From assembly GCA_040902725.1 (NCBI GenBank), contig JBBDWU010000045.1:6245-70244 (forward strand): DNA of 64,000 nt, in the 5' to 3' direction. Position numbers and translations under genes: made by a program. Numbering within the stretch: position 1 is the stretch's first letter; each line of letters begins with the position of its first letter. This document shows positions 15,726 through 25,233 of this stretch, in pieces. Origin of the DNA: JACVRU01 sp040902725. Its GTDB lineage: Bacteria > Actinomycetota > Thermoleophilia > Gaiellales > Gaiellaceae. The notes under the pieces were generated by a model, which made no database searches, was not told where the DNA came from, and worked only from the letters and a program-made list of their open reading frames with translations.

Positions 15726-18634
15726 GCGCGCTTCACCCGGCACATCGTCCAGAGCTCGCACCAGTCAGGGCAGGGGCCGAAGCGCGGATCGTGCGCGACG
15801 TCGCCGGAGCGCATCCGCTCGACGACCGCGACCGCCCGCTCGCGGGCGCCGTCCACCTGGCCCCAGAACTCGTCCTCCTCGAGGTAGTCGTTCTTGTGGA
15901 ACCCGGGCACGCCGTCCTCGCTGAAGTCCCGGCGCAGCAGGCCGCGCGCCTCGCGCTTGCCCGCCAGCGGCCGGTAGACGCCGCCGAGCGGCTCGACGCC
16001 GATCAGGTCGCGCAGGACGAGCATGTAGAGCGGGATCTGGAGCCTCAGCTCGTCCTCGATCTTCTGCGCGCCCTGCGCGCTCGCGCCCGACTTGTAGTCC
16101 TGGACGATCCCGCGCGCCGAGAACGGGTCGAGGTCGATCCGGTCGATCTTGCCGGTCAGCCGGAACGTCCCCAGGTCGAGCCCGCCGACGGACGAGCGCT
16201 CGCCGCCGAAGAGGACCTCGAACTTGCTGGGGACGAGCGGCGACTCCTGCTCGGCCTCCGCGCGCACGACCGCCTCGAGGTCGCGCCGCAGGCCGCCCTC
16301 GAGCTCGAGCCGCTGGAGCTCGCTCAGCTCCATCCGCACGCCGGCCAGGGCCGCCTCCAGGCACTCGCCCATGAACGCGATCGCGTCGTCGAGCTTGTCC
16401 GGGTGCACGCGGTCGGCGCCGAGCCGCTTGGGCACGCCGGAGAAGAACTTGTAGAGGGCGGAGTGCGCGACCGAGCCGCGGAGCCGCGCGTCCACCTCCG
16501 CGTCGATCTGCCGCGGCGAGAGCACGCGCTCGACGAACCAGATCGAGGAGCAGTCGGCGAACGCCTCCAGCTCGGTGACCGAGAAGGTCGCCCGGGCGCG
16601 GAGCTCCTCGAGCACGGCAGGGTGGGTGAGCCGCGTCGGGCGCTCGAAGGCGGCGAGGGCGCGCTCGAGGCGCCGCTCCCAGCCGTTGGCGAGCGCGACC
16701 GACGTGGCCGAGTCGGGATCGGAGGCGGCGAGCGCCGCGACGGCGCGGGCGCGCTCCCGCTCCGTCGGCGCCGCCTCGAGCGGCCAGGTGAGGGCCGAGA
16801 GCGGGCGCTTGCGGGTCCAGCGAGCGACCTCGGCGGGGTCGAAGACCGCGCGCGTCTCGTCCCAGAACGGGCTCGCGTCGCGCGGCGCGCCGTCGTCGCC
16901 CGCCGCTTCCCGGACGAGCGAGAGCCGCTTCGTGGCGCGGGTGCACGCGGTGTAGAAGAGGTAACGGTCGCGCGCGACCGGGTCGGGGCGCACGAGGCGC
17001 GAGCCGCGGCTCTCGTCCAGCTCGCGGCGGCGCTCGTCGTCGAGGAACGGCGAGGCGGCGCCGCGGCGCGGGAGGCTCCCGCCCTCGAGCCCGAGCACGA
17101 AGACCGTCTCCGCGAGCCGCGTTCGCGCGCGGTCGAGCTCGACGACCGGCACGCGGCCGGGCTCGCCGATCGAGTCCAGCCGCACCCGCGAGCGCTCCAG
17201 AGCGTGCAGCACCTCCTCGCGCGTGGGCTCGAGCGGCTCCAGCTCGTCGAGCAGCTCCGCGACCGTCTCGTACGCGCGCAGGTCGGTCACCGTCCGGGCC
17301 GACGGCTGGACGCCCTCGAGCCCGTGCGCGGCGCGCGCCATCGCCGCCGCGAGGCCGCGGACCGCGGCGAGCGTCCCCGGTGCCGACCGCAGCGCCTCGA
17401 GCGCGGGGAACGGCGATCCCCGCAGCGCGATCGCCTCCTCCTCGACCCGCTCGTCGCGAACGGCGCGGCCGCGCAACCTGCCCTCGAGGAAGTCCGCGTG
17501 CGCGCGGGCGAGACCGGAGTACGGAGAGCGGAGGAACGCGAAGAGCGCCCGGCGCGCCGGCTCGCCCCAGGCGTAACGGAGCAGCGAGAGGAGCGCGTGG
17601 CCGAAGGGGGCCTGGCCGAGCCGCATGCGCCCCTCGAGCGCGTAGGGGATGCCGAGCGTCGTGAAGGCGGTCTCGATCGGGGCGCGCCAGCGTTCGAGGC
17701 CGGGGCAGACGACGAGCACCTCCTCGGGAGCGGTGTCCGCGCGCAGGAGGGCCAGGATCTCCTCGCCGACGAGCTCGGCCGTCCCGCGCCGGCCCGCGCC
17801 CTCGAGCCAGCGGACGGCGCCCTCGAGCTGAGGCGGCTGCTCCTGAGCCGCGTCGGCGAAGAGGGCCCGCTCCAGGTGCGCGAGCGCGGGATGGGCGACC
17901 TCCGCGTACCGCGGCGGCATGGTCTCGAAGTCCTCCGCGAGCTTTCCGAGGTCGGCGGCCGTGCGCTCGAGCGCGGCGAAGGCGGGGCGGCCCGGCTCGT
18001 ACGGGAGGGAGACGCACACCTCCGCCCGGCCGGCAAGCGCCTCGAGCAGCCGCCACTGGGCGGCGGTCAGGTCCTCGAAGCCGTAGGCGAAGACGGGGCT
18101 CCCGTCCCACGCCTCGAGCTCGGAGGCCAGCCGCTCCGCGGCGTGCCGGCGCTCGAGATCCCGGTCCCAGACGCCACGCCGCTCGAGCTCCGCGCGGTAG
18201 GCCGCGTGCAGCTCGGCCAGGCGGCTGCCCTGATGATGGTCGGGGTCGAGGAGCCCGCGCTCGAGATCGCGGATCGCGTCGGCGAGCGCGTCGGCGAAGC
18301 CGGAGAAGCGGGCCGAGGCGCCGAGGCCGTTCAGCGGCGCGGCCGCGACCGTGCGGCGCAGGATCAGCGCGCGCTGGGCGTCGGAGAGCGCCGGCCGCGC
18401 CTCGGTCCCCGCGCGGCCGATGCGCTCGAAGAGATCGTCGAACGTGCCGATCCAGCCGCCGAGCAGGCACGGATCGCGGCTCAGCAGGTCCCGCTCGACC
18501 CGCTCGACGTCCGACCGGTTGGGCACGATCAGGACAGCGCCGCGCGGAAGTGCGACGAGATAGCGCTCGAGCAGCAGCGCGACTTTGCCTGCATTCGCGG
18601 GCCCCGCGACCAGGGTCAGCCCCATTCGACCCAT
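15722..18634 (-). CDS. addB: AddB/AdnA-like nuclease subunit
   Basis: 970 residues. The N terminus has a degenerate Walker A, LVAGPANAGKVALLLERYL, with Val where Thr/Ser is expected, so ATPase activity is doubtful. FYTACTRATKRLSLVRE resembles helicase motif VI. The C terminus is a RecB-type nuclease: KIDRIDLD then VQDYKSGAS. Its Fe-S cysteines are ADCSSIWF and CPDWCELWTMC. This is the AddB pattern (inactive helicase, active nuclease) rather than AdnAB, where both motors keep full motifs. It is the first gene of the repair unit. Confidence 0.85.
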   Translation of the reverse strand: MGRMGLTLVAGPANAGKVALLLERYLVALPRGAVLIVPNRSDVERVERDLLSRDPCLLGGWIGTFDDLFERIGRAGTEARPALSDAQRALILRRTVAAAPLNGLGASARFSGFADALADAIRDLERGLLDPDHHQGSRLAELHAAYRAELERRGVWDRDLERRHAAERLASELEAWDGSPVFAYGFEDLTAAQWRLLEALAGRAEVCVSLPYEPGRPAFAALERTAADLGKLAEDFETMPPRYAEVAHPALAHLERALFADAAQEQPPQLEGAVRWLEGAGRRGTAELVGEEILALLRADTAPEEVLVVCPGLERWRAPIETAFTTLGIPYALEGRMRLGQAPFGHALLSLLRYAWGEPARRALFAFLRSPYSGLARAHADFLEGRLRGRAVRDERVEEEAIALRGSPFPALEALRSAPGTLAAVRGLAAAMARAAHGLEGVQPSARTVTDLRAYETVAELLDELEPLEPTREEVLHALERSRVRLDSIGEPGRVPVVELDRARTRLAETVFVLGLEGGSLPRRGAASPFLDDERRRELDESRGSRLVRPDPVARDRYLFYTACTRATKRLSLVREAAGDDGAPRDASPFWDETRAVFDPAEVARWTRKRPLSALTWPLEAAPTERERARAVAALAASDPDSATSVALANGWERRLERALAAFERPTRLTHPAVLEELRARATFSVTELEAFADCSSIWFVERVLSPRQIDAEVDARLRGSVAHSALYKFFSGVPKRLGADRVHPDKLDDAIAFMGECLEAALAGVRMELSELQRLELEGGLRRDLEAVVRAEAEQESPLVPSKFEVLFGGERSSVGGLDLGTFRLTGKIDRIDLDPFSARGIVQDYKSGASAQGAQKIEDELRLQIPLYMLVLRDLIGVEPLGGVYRPLAGKREARGLLRRDFSEDGVPGFHKNDYLEEDEFWGQVDGARERAVAVVERMRSGDVAHDPRFGPCPDWCELWTMCRVKRA

Positions 18635-18714
18635 CGTAGTGACGGGGGTTGACGGCCCCTAGGCGCCGGGGCGCAAAGAGCGTGAAAAAGAAGTGCGCCG
18701 GGTCTGGAGCGGGC

Positions 18715-18918
18715 CTAGGTCTGGGCCGACTTCGGCCGGCGGCCGCGCCGGGCCACGCTACGGCCCTGCGAAGCCAGGTTCTCGGCCTCTTCGTCGGTCA
18801 CGTCGAGCTCGCGGACACCCTTGCGAGCGTCGCGATACGTGATCCGAATCGTCGCGCCCTTCCCTTCGGCGATCTCGCGGCCTGAGATATCGGAGACGAG
18901 CACCATCTTGCGAGCCAA
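18715..18918 (-). CDS. Lsr2-like small basic protein, TTG start
   Basis: 67 residues: MARKMVLVSDISGREIAEG, then ITYRDARKGVRELDVTDEEA, ending in a basic RSVARRGRRPKS tail. The start is TTG at 18918 because AAGGAGG lies exactly 5 nt upstream; longer readings from 18978 would place that Shine-Dalgarno inside the gene. The layout parallels the Lsr2 N-terminal dimerisation domain (a strand with a D-x-x-G turn, then a helix). The RGRRP tail looks like an AT-hook core. A nucleoid-binding role is inference; sequence identity to Lsr2 itself is low. Confidence 0.7.
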   Translation of the reverse strand: MARKMVLVSDISGREIAEGKGATIRITYRDARKGVRELDVTDEEAENLASQGRSVARRGRRPKSAQT

Positions 18919-18967
18919 GATTTCCTCCTTCGCTTTGACCGTTCTGCGCATTAAATCCACACGGTAA

Positions 18968-19984
18968 CTAGGCCGCAACCCTTGAGCTGCGAATTCGCCA
19001 CGATCGCAACAAAGACAACAGCGCCCGCTCCTCCACGTCGAGGCCGATATCCCGGGCGCCCACGACGCGCAAATGCCGGGGGCGGAAATCCTCCAGCGTG
19101 CGCCCCTCGAGATACTGCTCGACGACCGCCGGGTTGACGTATGACGCGCGCGCCACCGCCGGCGTGTTTCCGAGCTTCTCCCCCACCGTGCGCATCACGG
19201 CGGCCACGGTCCGCTTCGCCGCGGCCTCGGTCTCCGCCGGCCCGTGCTCCGCGAGCGCGATCGCGGCCAGCAGCGTGCCGCCCCACGTGCGGAAGTCCTT
19301 GGCCGTGTACTCCGGGCCGAGGTGCTCGCCGATGTACGCGTTCAGGCGCGCGCCGGTGAGGTTGCCGAGCTCGCCGTCGAGCCTGTACCTGAAGAGGCGC
19401 GAGCCGCCGTCGAGCGCGAGCAGCCCGCGGATCTCCTCGGCCAGCTCCTCGTCGGCGATCGTCTGCCGCACCTGCGCGCGCCCCTTGCCGCGGAAGCAGA
19501 ACGCGATCCGGTGGCCGCGCACCGTGACGTGCCGCTTGCGCAGCGTGGTGATCCCGTACGTGCGCGCGCTCTTCGCGTAGCGCTCCGACCCGACGCGGAA
19601 CCAGCCGAGGTTGATGAGGCGGACGGCGACCGCGCAGACCCGTTCCGGGTCGAGCTCTTCGAGCCCCATGTGCTCGGACATCGCCGCGCGCAGGTCCGGA
19701 AGCCGCTCGCCGAAGAGCACGAGACCGTCGAATTTCGCCTCCTCCTGCGCCGCCCGGAACTTCGCGCTGTAGAGATACTGGCGCCGGCCCGCCGCGTCGG
19801 TGCCGGTCGCCTGGAGCTTCGCCCCAGGATGAGGCGAGATCCACACGTCGCGCCAGGCCGGCGGGATCGCCAGCTCCTCGATCCGCGCGAGCGCATCCGA
19901 ATCCGCGATGCGGTTGCCGCGCGAGTCGAGGTAGCGAAACCGCCCCTTCGACCCCACCCTCCTCCAGCCTCCTCGACGGGCCAT
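18968..19984 (-). CDS. DNA topoisomerase IB
   Basis: 338 residues from the ATG at 19984. The eukaryal/poxvirus-type fold is recognisable from SPHPGAKLQATGTDAAGRRQ, GSERYAKSARTYGITTLRKRH, LGPEYTAKDFRTWGGT and the active-site region NTPAVARASYVNPAVVEQY, whose first Tyr (ASY) is the nucleophile. The enzyme relaxes supercoils of either sign without ATP. It is divergent from the isocitrate-dehydrogenase-family gene with only 31 bp between starts, so their promoters overlap. Confidence 0.93.
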   Translation of the reverse strand: MARRGGWRRVGSKGRFRYLDSRGNRIADSDALARIEELAIPPAWRDVWISPHPGAKLQATGTDAAGRRQYLYSAKFRAAQEEAKFDGLVLFGERLPDLRAAMSEHMGLEELDPERVCAVAVRLINLGWFRVGSERYAKSARTYGITTLRKRHVTVRGHRIAFCFRGKGRAQVRQTIADEELAEEIRGLLALDGGSRLFRYRLDGELGNLTGARLNAYIGEHLGPEYTAKDFRTWGGTLLAAIALAEHGPAETEAAAKRTVAAVMRTVGEKLGNTPAVARASYVNPAVVEQYLEGRTLEDFRPRHLRVVGARDIGLDVEERALLSLLRSWRIRSSRVAA

Positions 19985-20015
19985 CCTGCGAGCTTTCCAG
20001 AGTAACCTCCGAGCG

Positions 20016-21089
20016 GTGGACGCAAACACGATCGTGGTGCTCGAGGGCGACGACACCGGGCAGGAGCTGCTCGAGGAGGCGCTGCGCGTGCTGGCAGCCG
20101 GCGTGATCGGGATCGAGCTCGAGTTCCCGCGGGTCGACCTCTCACTGGAGCGGCGGCGCGAGACGAAGAACGCGGTCGTGCACGAGGCGGCCGCGGCGAT
20201 CCGCGAGGTCGGCATGGGCCTCAAGGCCGCCACGATCACGCCCGAGGGCGCGGACGACGTCGGCTCGCCGAACCGGATCCTGCGGGAGAAGATCGGCGGC
20301 AAGGTGATCGTGCGCACCGGGCGCCGGATCCCCGGCATCGTCCCGCTCGGCGGCGTCCACGCGCCGATCTCGATCGTGCGCATGGCCGTCGGCGACGCCT
20401 ACGGCGCCGAGGAGTGGCGCGAGGGGTCGGGCGACGACGAGGTCGCGCTGCGGACGGAGCGGATCGAGCGGCGGATCTGCCGCGCGGTCGCCGAGTACGC
20501 CTTCCGCCTCGCCGAGCGCACGGGCGCGAAGGTCTTCGGCGGCCCGAAGTACACGGTCAGCCCGGTGTACGAGGGGATGCTGAAGGAGGAGATGGACGCC
20601 GCCGCCGCGCGACACCCCGGCGTGCCCTACGAGCCGCAACTGATCGACGCGACCTTCGCCCTCCTGATCGCCGCGTCGGGCGACCCGCTCGTCATCCCCG
20701 CGCTCAACCGCGACGGCGACATCCTCTCCGACCTCGTCCTGCCGCTGTTCGGCTCGATCGCGGGCTCGGAGTCGCTCCTGATCGCGTTCGACGAGGACTA
20801 CGCGCCGCGCGCGCTGATGGCGGAAGCCGCCCACGGGACGGCGCCCTCGCTGCAGGGGAAGAACGTGGCGAACCCGATGGCGATGATCCTGGCGGGCGCC
20901 GCGCTGCTCGCGCACGGCTCGGACGAAGGCGCCCAGCAGGCGGGGCGCGCGATCCGCGAAGCCTGCCTGGAGGCGGTGGCGCAGGGCGTCCGGACGGCCG
21001 ACCTCGGCGGCCACGCCTCGACGACCGAGTTCACGGACGAGGTGATCGGGCGCGTCCGCGCGAAGCTGGAGGTCTGGTCGGCCCTCTAG
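20016..21089 (+). CDS. isocitrate/isopropylmalate dehydrogenase family protein
   Basis: 357 residues from GTG. Family marks: VVLEGDDTGQELLEEAL (GDGIG-like start), SPNRILREKIGG, PISIVRMAVGDAYGAEE, NRDGDILSDLVLPLFGS and EAAHGTAPSLQGKNVANP. The SPN..(I/L)R..(L/I)GG block followed by a (G)R...GD.Y segment recalls eukaryote-type NADP-isocitrate dehydrogenase more than the E. coli type, but the protein is shorter. Oxidative decarboxylation of isocitrate to 2-oxoglutarate is the likely reaction; isopropylmalate or homoisocitrate cannot be excluded. The stop overlaps the convergent cyclase gene. Confidence 0.82.
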   Translation: MDANTIVVLEGDDTGQELLEEALRVLAAGVIGIELEFPRVDLSLERRRETKNAVVHEAAAAIREVGMGLKAATITPEGADDVGSPNRILREKIGGKVIVRTGRRIPGIVPLGGVHAPISIVRMAVGDAYGAEEWREGSGDDEVALRTERIERRICRAVAEYAFRLAERTGAKVFGGPKYTVSPVYEGMLKEEMDAAAARHPGVPYEPQLIDATFALLIAASGDPLVIPALNRDGDILSDLVLPLFGSIAGSESLLIAFDEDYAPRALMAEAAHGTAPSLQGKNVANPMAMILAGAALLAHGSDEGAQQAGRAIREACLEAVAQGVRTADLGGHASTTEFTDEVIGRVRAKLEVWSAL

Positions 21090-23554
21090 GCATCGATGCC
21101 TGCCTCCTCGAGCGCCAGGTCGACGGCAGCGTCCGGAGTGAGTGCTCGGCCTTCATCCTGTGCGTCCGTCAGCGCGCGCTCGTCGAGGTGCGCGCCGATG
21201 GCGGCGAGCGTCTGCGCATTCCTCGCGGCAATCAACGCGGCGCTCGCCCCGGTCTCGCTGAACAGGCTCCCCGCGCATCCCAGGAGCCGGGCAGCACCGG
21301 CCGGCGCTCGACCCGCGAGCGCCGTTGCCAGGACCGTCAGCAGGGTCGCGATCTCGTTTTGCGCGCCGAGGTTCCTCTGTATCGCGTACGCCCTCTTCAG
21401 CAGGGCGACAGCGCGATCGGTCTCGCCCTCGTCGCAAAGGGCTTCAGCCATCATGATCAGCGCGTTTGCCTCGATGCGCACCATTCCCGCCGCGCGCGCC
21501 CGCCTCAATACCTGCTCGTACGCCGCTCGGGAGCGGTCACGCTCACCGAGCATCAAGTCCATCCACCCGGCCACTGTCATGGCGAGCAGCTCGAAGTGCT
21601 CGTCACCTACCTCGCGAAAACGTCGCACGCTGTCTTCGAAGAGGGCACGCGCGTGGACGAGGTTCCCTTCCTCGCGGATCACCTGACCGAGCAGGAATCC
21701 CGAGCGCGCGATTCCCCACGCATTGCCGAGCTCGCGGTTGATCGCCATCGCTTCGTCGGCGCGAGCCCTCGCAGTCATGATGTCGCCACATTCGATCGCC
21801 GTGGCGGTCGCGCCGTTGAGGGCGATCCCACGCGCTGCGGTCCGCTGGGGGGATTGCGCCAGGACGGCTTCGAGGCGCCGCCGTCCCTCGGCAATGTGTC
21901 CCTTGATGTACCAGAAGTACCAGAGGGCGCCGGCGAGCCGTACCGCACGCTGCGCGTCGGCATCCTCGAGCCGATCGAGCGCCGCGCGGAAGTTGTCGCT
22001 TTCGCGTTCCATCGGCCCCAGCCAGTCCTGTGGCCTTGCCGCGACCTGCGGTCCAGCCTCCTCCGCGAGCGCGAGGAAGAACTCGGCGTGGCGCAGGCGG
22101 ATGTCGTCCCCCTCGCCGGAGGCCTCCAGGCGCTCGGCGGCGAACTCGCGGATGGTCTCCAGCATCCAGAACCGCTCTCCCGTGTGGCGAACGAGGCTCT
22201 TGTCGACGAGCGACTGGAGATCGTCGAGGTCGGCTTCGCAGATGCCTTCGGCCGCCTCGAGGCTGCAGCCGCCGCGGAAGACGGCCAGGCGCGCGAAGAG
22301 CCGCTGCTCCTCCGGCCGCAGCAGCTCGTGGCTCCACTCGATGGTGGCCCGCAGCGTCTGCTGGCGCGGGTCGACCCCGCGGCCCGCCTTGAGCAGGTCG
22401 AGCCGCAGGGCGAGGCGCTCGAGGAGCTGCTCGGGCGAGAGCACGGCCACGCGTGCCGCCGCCAGCTCGAGCGCGAGCGGCAGCTGCTCGAGTCGAGCGC
22501 AGAGCTCGGGGACGGCGGCGCTCGCCTGGAAGTCGGGCACCGCTGCACGCGCCCGGGCGAGGAAGAGCTCCGTCCCCTCCTCGGGATCGAGCGGGGGCAC
22601 CGCGTAGGCCTGCTCGCCGGGGACGCGCAGCAGCTCGCGGCTCGACACGAGCAGCTGGAGGTTCGGGCAGGCGGCGAGCAGTCCGGCCAGGCCGGGGGCG
22701 GCCTCGATCACGTGCTCGAAGTTGTCGAGCAGCAGCAGCAGCGACCGGTCGCCGATGTGCTCGGCCAGCCCGTCCTTGGCGCCAATCGCCGCTCCCGCAG
22801 TCTCCAGCACGAGCTGCGGGTCGCGGAGCGGCCCCAGCGGCACCCACCAGACGCCGTGCGGATGGTCGTCCGCGGCTCCCGCGGCCGCCTGAAGTGCCAG
22901 CCGCGTCTTGCCCGTCCCGCCCGGCCCCGTCAGGGTCAGCAGGCGGACGTCTCCGCGCCCGAGCAGGCCAAGCACCTCCTCGAGCTCCCGCTCCCGCCCG
23001 ACGAACGGGGTCGCGGGAACGGGCAGGTTGGTCTGGTACAGGCTCTTCAGCGGCGGAAACTCGTCCGCGCCGAGCTGGTAGATCCGCTCCGGCGCCGACA
23101 GGTCTTTCAGCCGGTGCTCGCCCAGGTCGCGTAGGCCGTCCGGGTCGACCAACGCCGCCGTGGAAGCCGAGACGAGCACCTGCCCGCCATGCCCGCACGC
23201 CGCGATCCGGGCCGCCCGGTGCACGTCAGCGCCCACGTAGCCCTCGTCCGTCACGTGCGGCGTGCCGGTGTGGATCCCCATCCGCACGCGGATCGGCCCG
23301 GCCGCCAGCCCCCCCAGCGCTTCGGCCGCCGCCCGCAGCGCGGCCGGAGCCGTGGGGAAGGCGACGAAGAACGCGTCCCCCTGCGTGTCCACCTCCACGC
23401 CCGCGTGCGCGCCGAACGCGTGCCGCACGATCCGCCGGTGCTCGGCCAGGGCGGCTGCGTATCCCTCCGCCCCCAGCCCGTCCAGCAGCTTCGTCGAGCC
23501 CTCCACGTCCGTGAACAGGAAGGTCACCGTCCCCGCGGGAAGATCGCTCCGCAC
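21086..23554 (-). CDS. class III cyclase-like domain + NB-ARC/AAA ATPase + TPR regulator
   Basis: About 822 residues, starting at a GTG (VRSDLPAGTVTFLF). Residues about 8-165 form a class III nucleotidyl cyclase homology domain (TDVEGST, EVDTQGDAFF, RVRMGIHTG, GADVHRAARI). Next come an ATPase module with P-loop LTGPGGTGKTRLALQ, Walker B SLLLLLDNFEHV, LVSSRELL and QLPLALELAAARV, then a long TPR-like tail. In the cyclase part Asp replaces the substrate-selecting Lys and His replaces the transition-state Asn, so catalysis is doubtful; it may bind a nucleotide only. Close paralogue of the gene cut by the left window edge. Confidence 0.88.
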   Translation of the reverse strand: MRSDLPAGTVTFLFTDVEGSTKLLDGLGAEGYAAALAEHRRIVRHAFGAHAGVEVDTQGDAFFVAFPTAPAALRAAAEALGGLAAGPIRVRMGIHTGTPHVTDEGYVGADVHRAARIAACGHGGQVLVSASTAALVDPDGLRDLGEHRLKDLSAPERIYQLGADEFPPLKSLYQTNLPVPATPFVGRERELEEVLGLLGRGDVRLLTLTGPGGTGKTRLALQAAAGAADDHPHGVWWVPLGPLRDPQLVLETAGAAIGAKDGLAEHIGDRSLLLLLDNFEHVIEAAPGLAGLLAACPNLQLLVSSRELLRVPGEQAYAVPPLDPEEGTELFLARARAAVPDFQASAAVPELCARLEQLPLALELAAARVAVLSPEQLLERLALRLDLLKAGRGVDPRQQTLRATIEWSHELLRPEEQRLFARLAVFRGGCSLEAAEGICEADLDDLQSLVDKSLVRHTGERFWMLETIREFAAERLEASGEGDDIRLRHAEFFLALAEEAGPQVAARPQDWLGPMERESDNFRAALDRLEDADAQRAVRLAGALWYFWYIKGHIAEGRRRLEAVLAQSPQRTAARGIALNGATATAIECGDIMTARARADEAMAINRELGNAWGIARSGFLLGQVIREEGNLVHARALFEDSVRRFREVGDEHFELLAMTVAGWMDLMLGERDRSRAAYEQVLRRARAAGMVRIEANALIMMAEALCDEGETDRAVALLKRAYAIQRNLGAQNEIATLLTVLATALAGRAPAGAARLLGCAGSLFSETGASAALIAARNAQTLAAIGAHLDERALTDAQDEGRALTPDAAVDLALEEAGIDA

Positions 23555-23586
23555 GGCGGCATCATGCCGCGAGACAGCCGCGCCCT

Positions 23587-24135
23587 CTAGGCCGTCGCGG
23601 CGAGCGCGGCGCCCTCGGCCCAGACGGCGAGGAACGTGTAGGCGATGCGCGGGTCGAACTGCGTCCCCGCGCAGCGCTCGATCTCCTCGAACGCGACGCC
23701 CGGGTCGAGCGCGCTGCGGTAGGGCCGGTCGGAGGTCATCGCGTCGTAGGCGTCGGCGACCGCGAGCAGGCGCGCCTCGACCGGGATCGCCGTCCCCGCC
23801 AGGCCGCGCGGGTACCCCCAGCCGTCCCAGCGCTCGTGATGGCAGAGCACGTACGTCAGGGCGGCCTGCGCGGAGGAGAGCTCTTCGAGTAGGCGCGCGC
23901 CGGCGGCGGGATGCTGCTCGATCTCGGCCCGCTCGACCGCGTCCAGCGGCCCGGGCTTCCGCAGGATCTCGGGCGAGACCGAGAGCTTGCCGACGTCGTG
24001 GAGCGCGCTGCCGAGCCGCAGCCCCTGGAGCGGCCCGCCCTCCCAGCCGAGCCGGCGCGCGACCGGATCGGCGAGGGCCGCCACGCGCGCCGAGTGCTCG
24101 AAGATCGCGTCGACCACTGCCGGATGCAGTTCCAC
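23587..24135 (-). CDS. HD-GYP domain phosphohydrolase
   Basis: About 182 residues of essentially a bare HD-GYP domain: LGSALHDVGKLSVSPEILRK, EQHPAAGARLLEEL, CHHERWDGWGYPRGLAG, AVADAYDAMTSDRPYRSAL. All metal ligands of a cyclic-di-GMP phosphodiesterase are present. The start is uncertain: GTG at 24135 avoids overlap with the divergent pntAA start at 24160, but upstream in-frame codons exist. No sensory domain is attached, so control must come from elsewhere. It lies 32 bp upstream of the cyclase-ATPase gene and could share its transcript, which would link two nucleotide-signalling proteins. Confidence 0.85.
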   Translation of the reverse strand: MELHPAVVDAIFEHSARVAALADPVARRLGWEGGPLQGLRLGSALHDVGKLSVSPEILRKPGPLDAVERAEIEQHPAAGARLLEELSSAQAALTYVLCHHERWDGWGYPRGLAGTAIPVEARLLAVADAYDAMTSDRPYRSALDPGVAFEEIERCAGTQFDPRIAYTFLAVWAEGAALAATA

Positions 24136-24159
24136 GCGGGCGGCATAGACTCCTGCCCC

Positions 24160-25233
24160 GTGAGGGTCGGCGTCCCGAAGGAGAACGCTCCCGACGAGCG
24201 CCGGGTCGCGCTCGTGCCCGAGGCCGTCCAGAAGCTCGTCCAGAAGGGGCACGAGGTGGTGGTGGAGGGCGGCGCGGGCGCGGGCGCGTTGTTCGCCGAC
24301 GAGGAGTACGAGGCCGCCGGCGCGGCCATCGGCGACCCCTACGACGCCGACGTCGTCGTCTGCGTCCAGCGGCCGAGCGAGGACGCTCTCCGCTCCGGAA
24401 CGGTGCTCGTCGGGCTGCTCCAGCCGCTGGCCGAGCCGGAGGCGATCGAGCGGCTCGCCGAACGCGGCGTGACCGCACTCGCGCTGGAGGCCGTCCCGCG
24501 GATCACGCGCGCCCAGGCGATGGACGCGCTTTCCTCGCAGGCGACGCTCGCGGGCTACAAGTCCGTCCTGATCGCGGCCGACCGCCTGCCGCGGCTGTTT
24601 CCCATGCTGACAACGGCGGCGGGCACGGTGCGCCCGGCCAAGGTGCTCGTGCTCGGCGCCGGCGTCGCCGGCCTGCAGGCGATCGCGACCGCGCGGCGGC
24701 TGGGGGCGCGGACCTTCGGTTTCGACGTGCGGCCGGTCGTTCGCGAGCAGGTCGAGAGCCTCGGCGCCTCGTTCCTGGACCTCGGAATCGTCGGCGAGGA
24801 GACGGAGGGCGGCTACGCCCGCGAGCTGACGCCGGACGAGCAGCGGCGCCAGCAGGGGGAGCTCGAGCGGCGGCTGCCCGAGTTCGACGTCGTGATCACG
24901 ACCGCCCAGATCCCGGGGCGGCGCGCGCCGCGGCTGATCCCGGCCGCCGCCGTCGAGGCCATGCAGCCCGGCTCCGTGATCGTCGACCTGGCCGCGGAGA
25001 CGGGCGGCAACTGCGAGCTGACCGAGGCGGGCGCCGAGGTGGTGCGCAACGGGGTCACGATCGTCGGGCCGACGAATCTCGCCGCCACCATGCCCGTCGA
25101 CGCGAGCCGGCTCTACTCCCGGAACGTGAGCGCGCTGCTCGAGCTGCTCGCGCCCGACGGTGAGCTCCAGCTCGATTTCGACGACGAGATCGTCGCCGCC
25201 GCCTGCGTGACCCGCCGGCAGGTGCGCGCATGA
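24160..25233 (+). CDS. pntAA: NAD(P) transhydrogenase subunit alpha part 1 (PntAA)
   Basis: 357 residues from GTG, beginning RVGVPKENAPDERRVALVPE, the alanine-dehydrogenase/PntA N-terminal signature. The NAD-binding Rossmann loop is VLVLGAGVAGLQAIATARRLG. PNT-specific features are LTTAAGTVRPAKV, LPEFDVVITTAQIPGRRAP and VDLAAETGGNCE. It forms the soluble NAD(H) domain of proton-translocating transhydrogenase. The membrane part is a separate gene, as in Rhodospirillum. The stop overlaps pntAB by 4 bp. Confidence 0.95.
   Translation: MRVGVPKENAPDERRVALVPEAVQKLVQKGHEVVVEGGAGAGALFADEEYEAAGAAIGDPYDADVVVCVQRPSEDALRSGTVLVGLLQPLAEPEAIERLAERGVTALALEAVPRITRAQAMDALSSQATLAGYKSVLIAADRLPRLFPMLTTAAGTVRPAKVLVLGAGVAGLQAIATARRLGARTFGFDVRPVVREQVESLGASFLDLGIVGEETEGGYARELTPDEQRRQQGELERRLPEFDVVITTAQIPGRRAPRLIPAAAVEAMQPGSVIVDLAAETGGNCELTEAGAEVVRNGVTIVGPTNLAATMPVDASRLYSRNVSALLELLAPDGELQLDFDDEIVAAACVTRRQVRA

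Noticed and set aside
12249..15887. Very long plus-strand open frame opposite addA
   Set aside because: It is antisense to a helicase with all motifs intact, and its translation is Arg/Ala/Leu-rich without motifs; a GC-rich shadow.
15791..18652. Very long plus-strand open frame opposite addB
   Set aside because: Same reason: antisense shadow of a real nuclease gene.
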